Assembly: GCA_023412495.1 (NCBI GenBank)
Contig: JAEYNP010000143.1
Coordinates: forward strand, 17,415-81,414
DNA length: 64,000 nt
Direction of reading: 5' to 3'
Origin: Pseudomonadota bacterium
GTDB lineage: Bacteria > Desulfobacterota > Desulfobulbia > Desulfobulbales > Desulfocapsaceae
Every line of letters begins with the position of its first letter. The first letter of the stretch is position 1. The position numbers were made by a program, and so were the translations under genes. The notes beneath the pieces were generated by a model. That model did not search any database and was not told the DNA's origin. It saw only the letters and a list, made by a program, of their open reading frames with translations. Positions 63,721 through 64,000 of this stretch are shown piece by piece.

Positions 63721-64000
63721 GATGAGCCTCTTGCAAAATGACCGGCGTAGAGGCCGTGCATCGAGACAAGAAATTGATCTTTGACAACCTAACCAAGTAG
63801 TTGTAAAAGTTGATCTGAAAACAAGGTGATGACTCCGAACATCAGGTGCAGGGATACTTTTGCGTGCCCTTTCACCATGACGTTGTTGGCACCAAAATCT
63901 TCTTTCAACCGACTGTTTGCCCGTTCCGCACTGGAGCGGATTTTATAACGTTCTGCTTCGTGAGGAGCCATAGGTAATGCCTCTTTTCCACGTCCATTTT
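63721..64000 (-). mobile_element. Second insertion sequence, left end only
   Basis: GATGAGCCTCTTGCAAAATG at 63721 looks like the terminal repeat of an IS with a DDE transposase; the right side is outside the window. The boundary is inferred from sequence style, not from a matching end. Confidence 0.4.
63789..64000 (-). CDS. Transposase, C-terminal part (DDE_Tnp_1_6 / IS1182-like)
   Basis: The frame is open to the window end. The 70 visible residues (KEALPMAPHEAERYKIRSSAERANSRLKEDFGANNVMVKGHAKVSLHLMFGVITLFSDQLLQLLG) carry the ERxxSRLKxxFG catalytic Glu block and the GHAKVxxHLMFG end typical of IS1182 and related IS4-like transposases. The N-terminal DD part is not seen. Confidence 0.85.
   Translation of the reverse strand, partial: NGRGKEALPMAPHEAERYKIRSSAERANSRLKEDFGANNVMVKGHAKVSLHLMFGVITLFSDQLLQLLG

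Noticed and set aside
1..64000. CRISPR array or rRNA genes
   Set aside because: No regularly spaced repeats with unique spacers and no rRNA-like sequence were seen anywhere in the window.

Overview
The window reads as a chromosome segment of a moderately GC-rich, anaerobic Desulfobacterota-type bacterium (Desulfobulbales-like; inferred from gene order and content, no search was run). The left 18.7 kb is conserved housekeeping DNA on the + strand: tsf(partial)-pyrH-frr-uppS-cdsA-dxr-rseP-tsaB-ispG-proS-rel-smr-FKBP, then a convergent lptG, a DHH phosphoesterase and two overlapping ADP-glucose pyrophosphorylase-type genes.

At 18743-18818 lies tRNA-Arg(CCU). Its last 50 bp are repeated exactly at 28375-28424, bounding a 9.6 kb integrated island whose genes all lie on the - strand: integrase, a 225-aa unknown, a HTH protein, a DnaB-N/AAA replication protein, an HK97-type protease fused to a major capsid protein, a tape-measure-like protein and several small proteins. 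No terminase, portal, tail-tube or lysis gene is visible, so it looks like a capsid-encoding phage satellite or a stripped prophage. It carries duplicated integrase arm-type repeats and supplies a new terminator for the tRNA.

Right of the island, an OsmC-family gene is cut by a 1,529-bp IS701-type insertion sequence with 18-bp perfect inverted repeats and a CTAA target duplication. Then, at 31403-49690, a long + strand array encodes a corrinoid protein, three UroD/MtaA-type methyltransferases, a COG0523 GTPase, a RACo-type corrinoid activator, a hydantoinase/oxoprolinase-like ASKHA protein, a DUF1638 protein, a DsrC-like protein, a molybdopterin oxidoreductase, a NitT/TauT-type ABC importer with two binding proteins, two TusA-like proteins (one fused to an OsmC domain), a DsrE-like protein and a core-MetE methyltransferase. 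The MetE-like gene has one in-frame UGA followed by a hairpin at the right distance for a bacterial SECIS; the four presumed zinc ligands lie after the UGA, so readthrough as selenocysteine is the best explanation. Together these genes suggest uptake of a small methylated (perhaps organosulfur) compound and corrinoid-mediated methyl transfer; the substrate is not known.

The right part (49.8-64 kb) holds a glycosyltransferase, a PP2C-type phosphatase, a FemAB-like acyltransferase, a polysaccharide-deacetylase-like protein, an HD-GYP cyclic-di-GMP phosphodiesterase, a BNR-repeat beta-propeller protein, a flavodoxin-like reductase, a NapH-like polyferredoxin, a hybrid histidine kinase, a DUF2294 protein and the 3' part of a second transposase running off the window.
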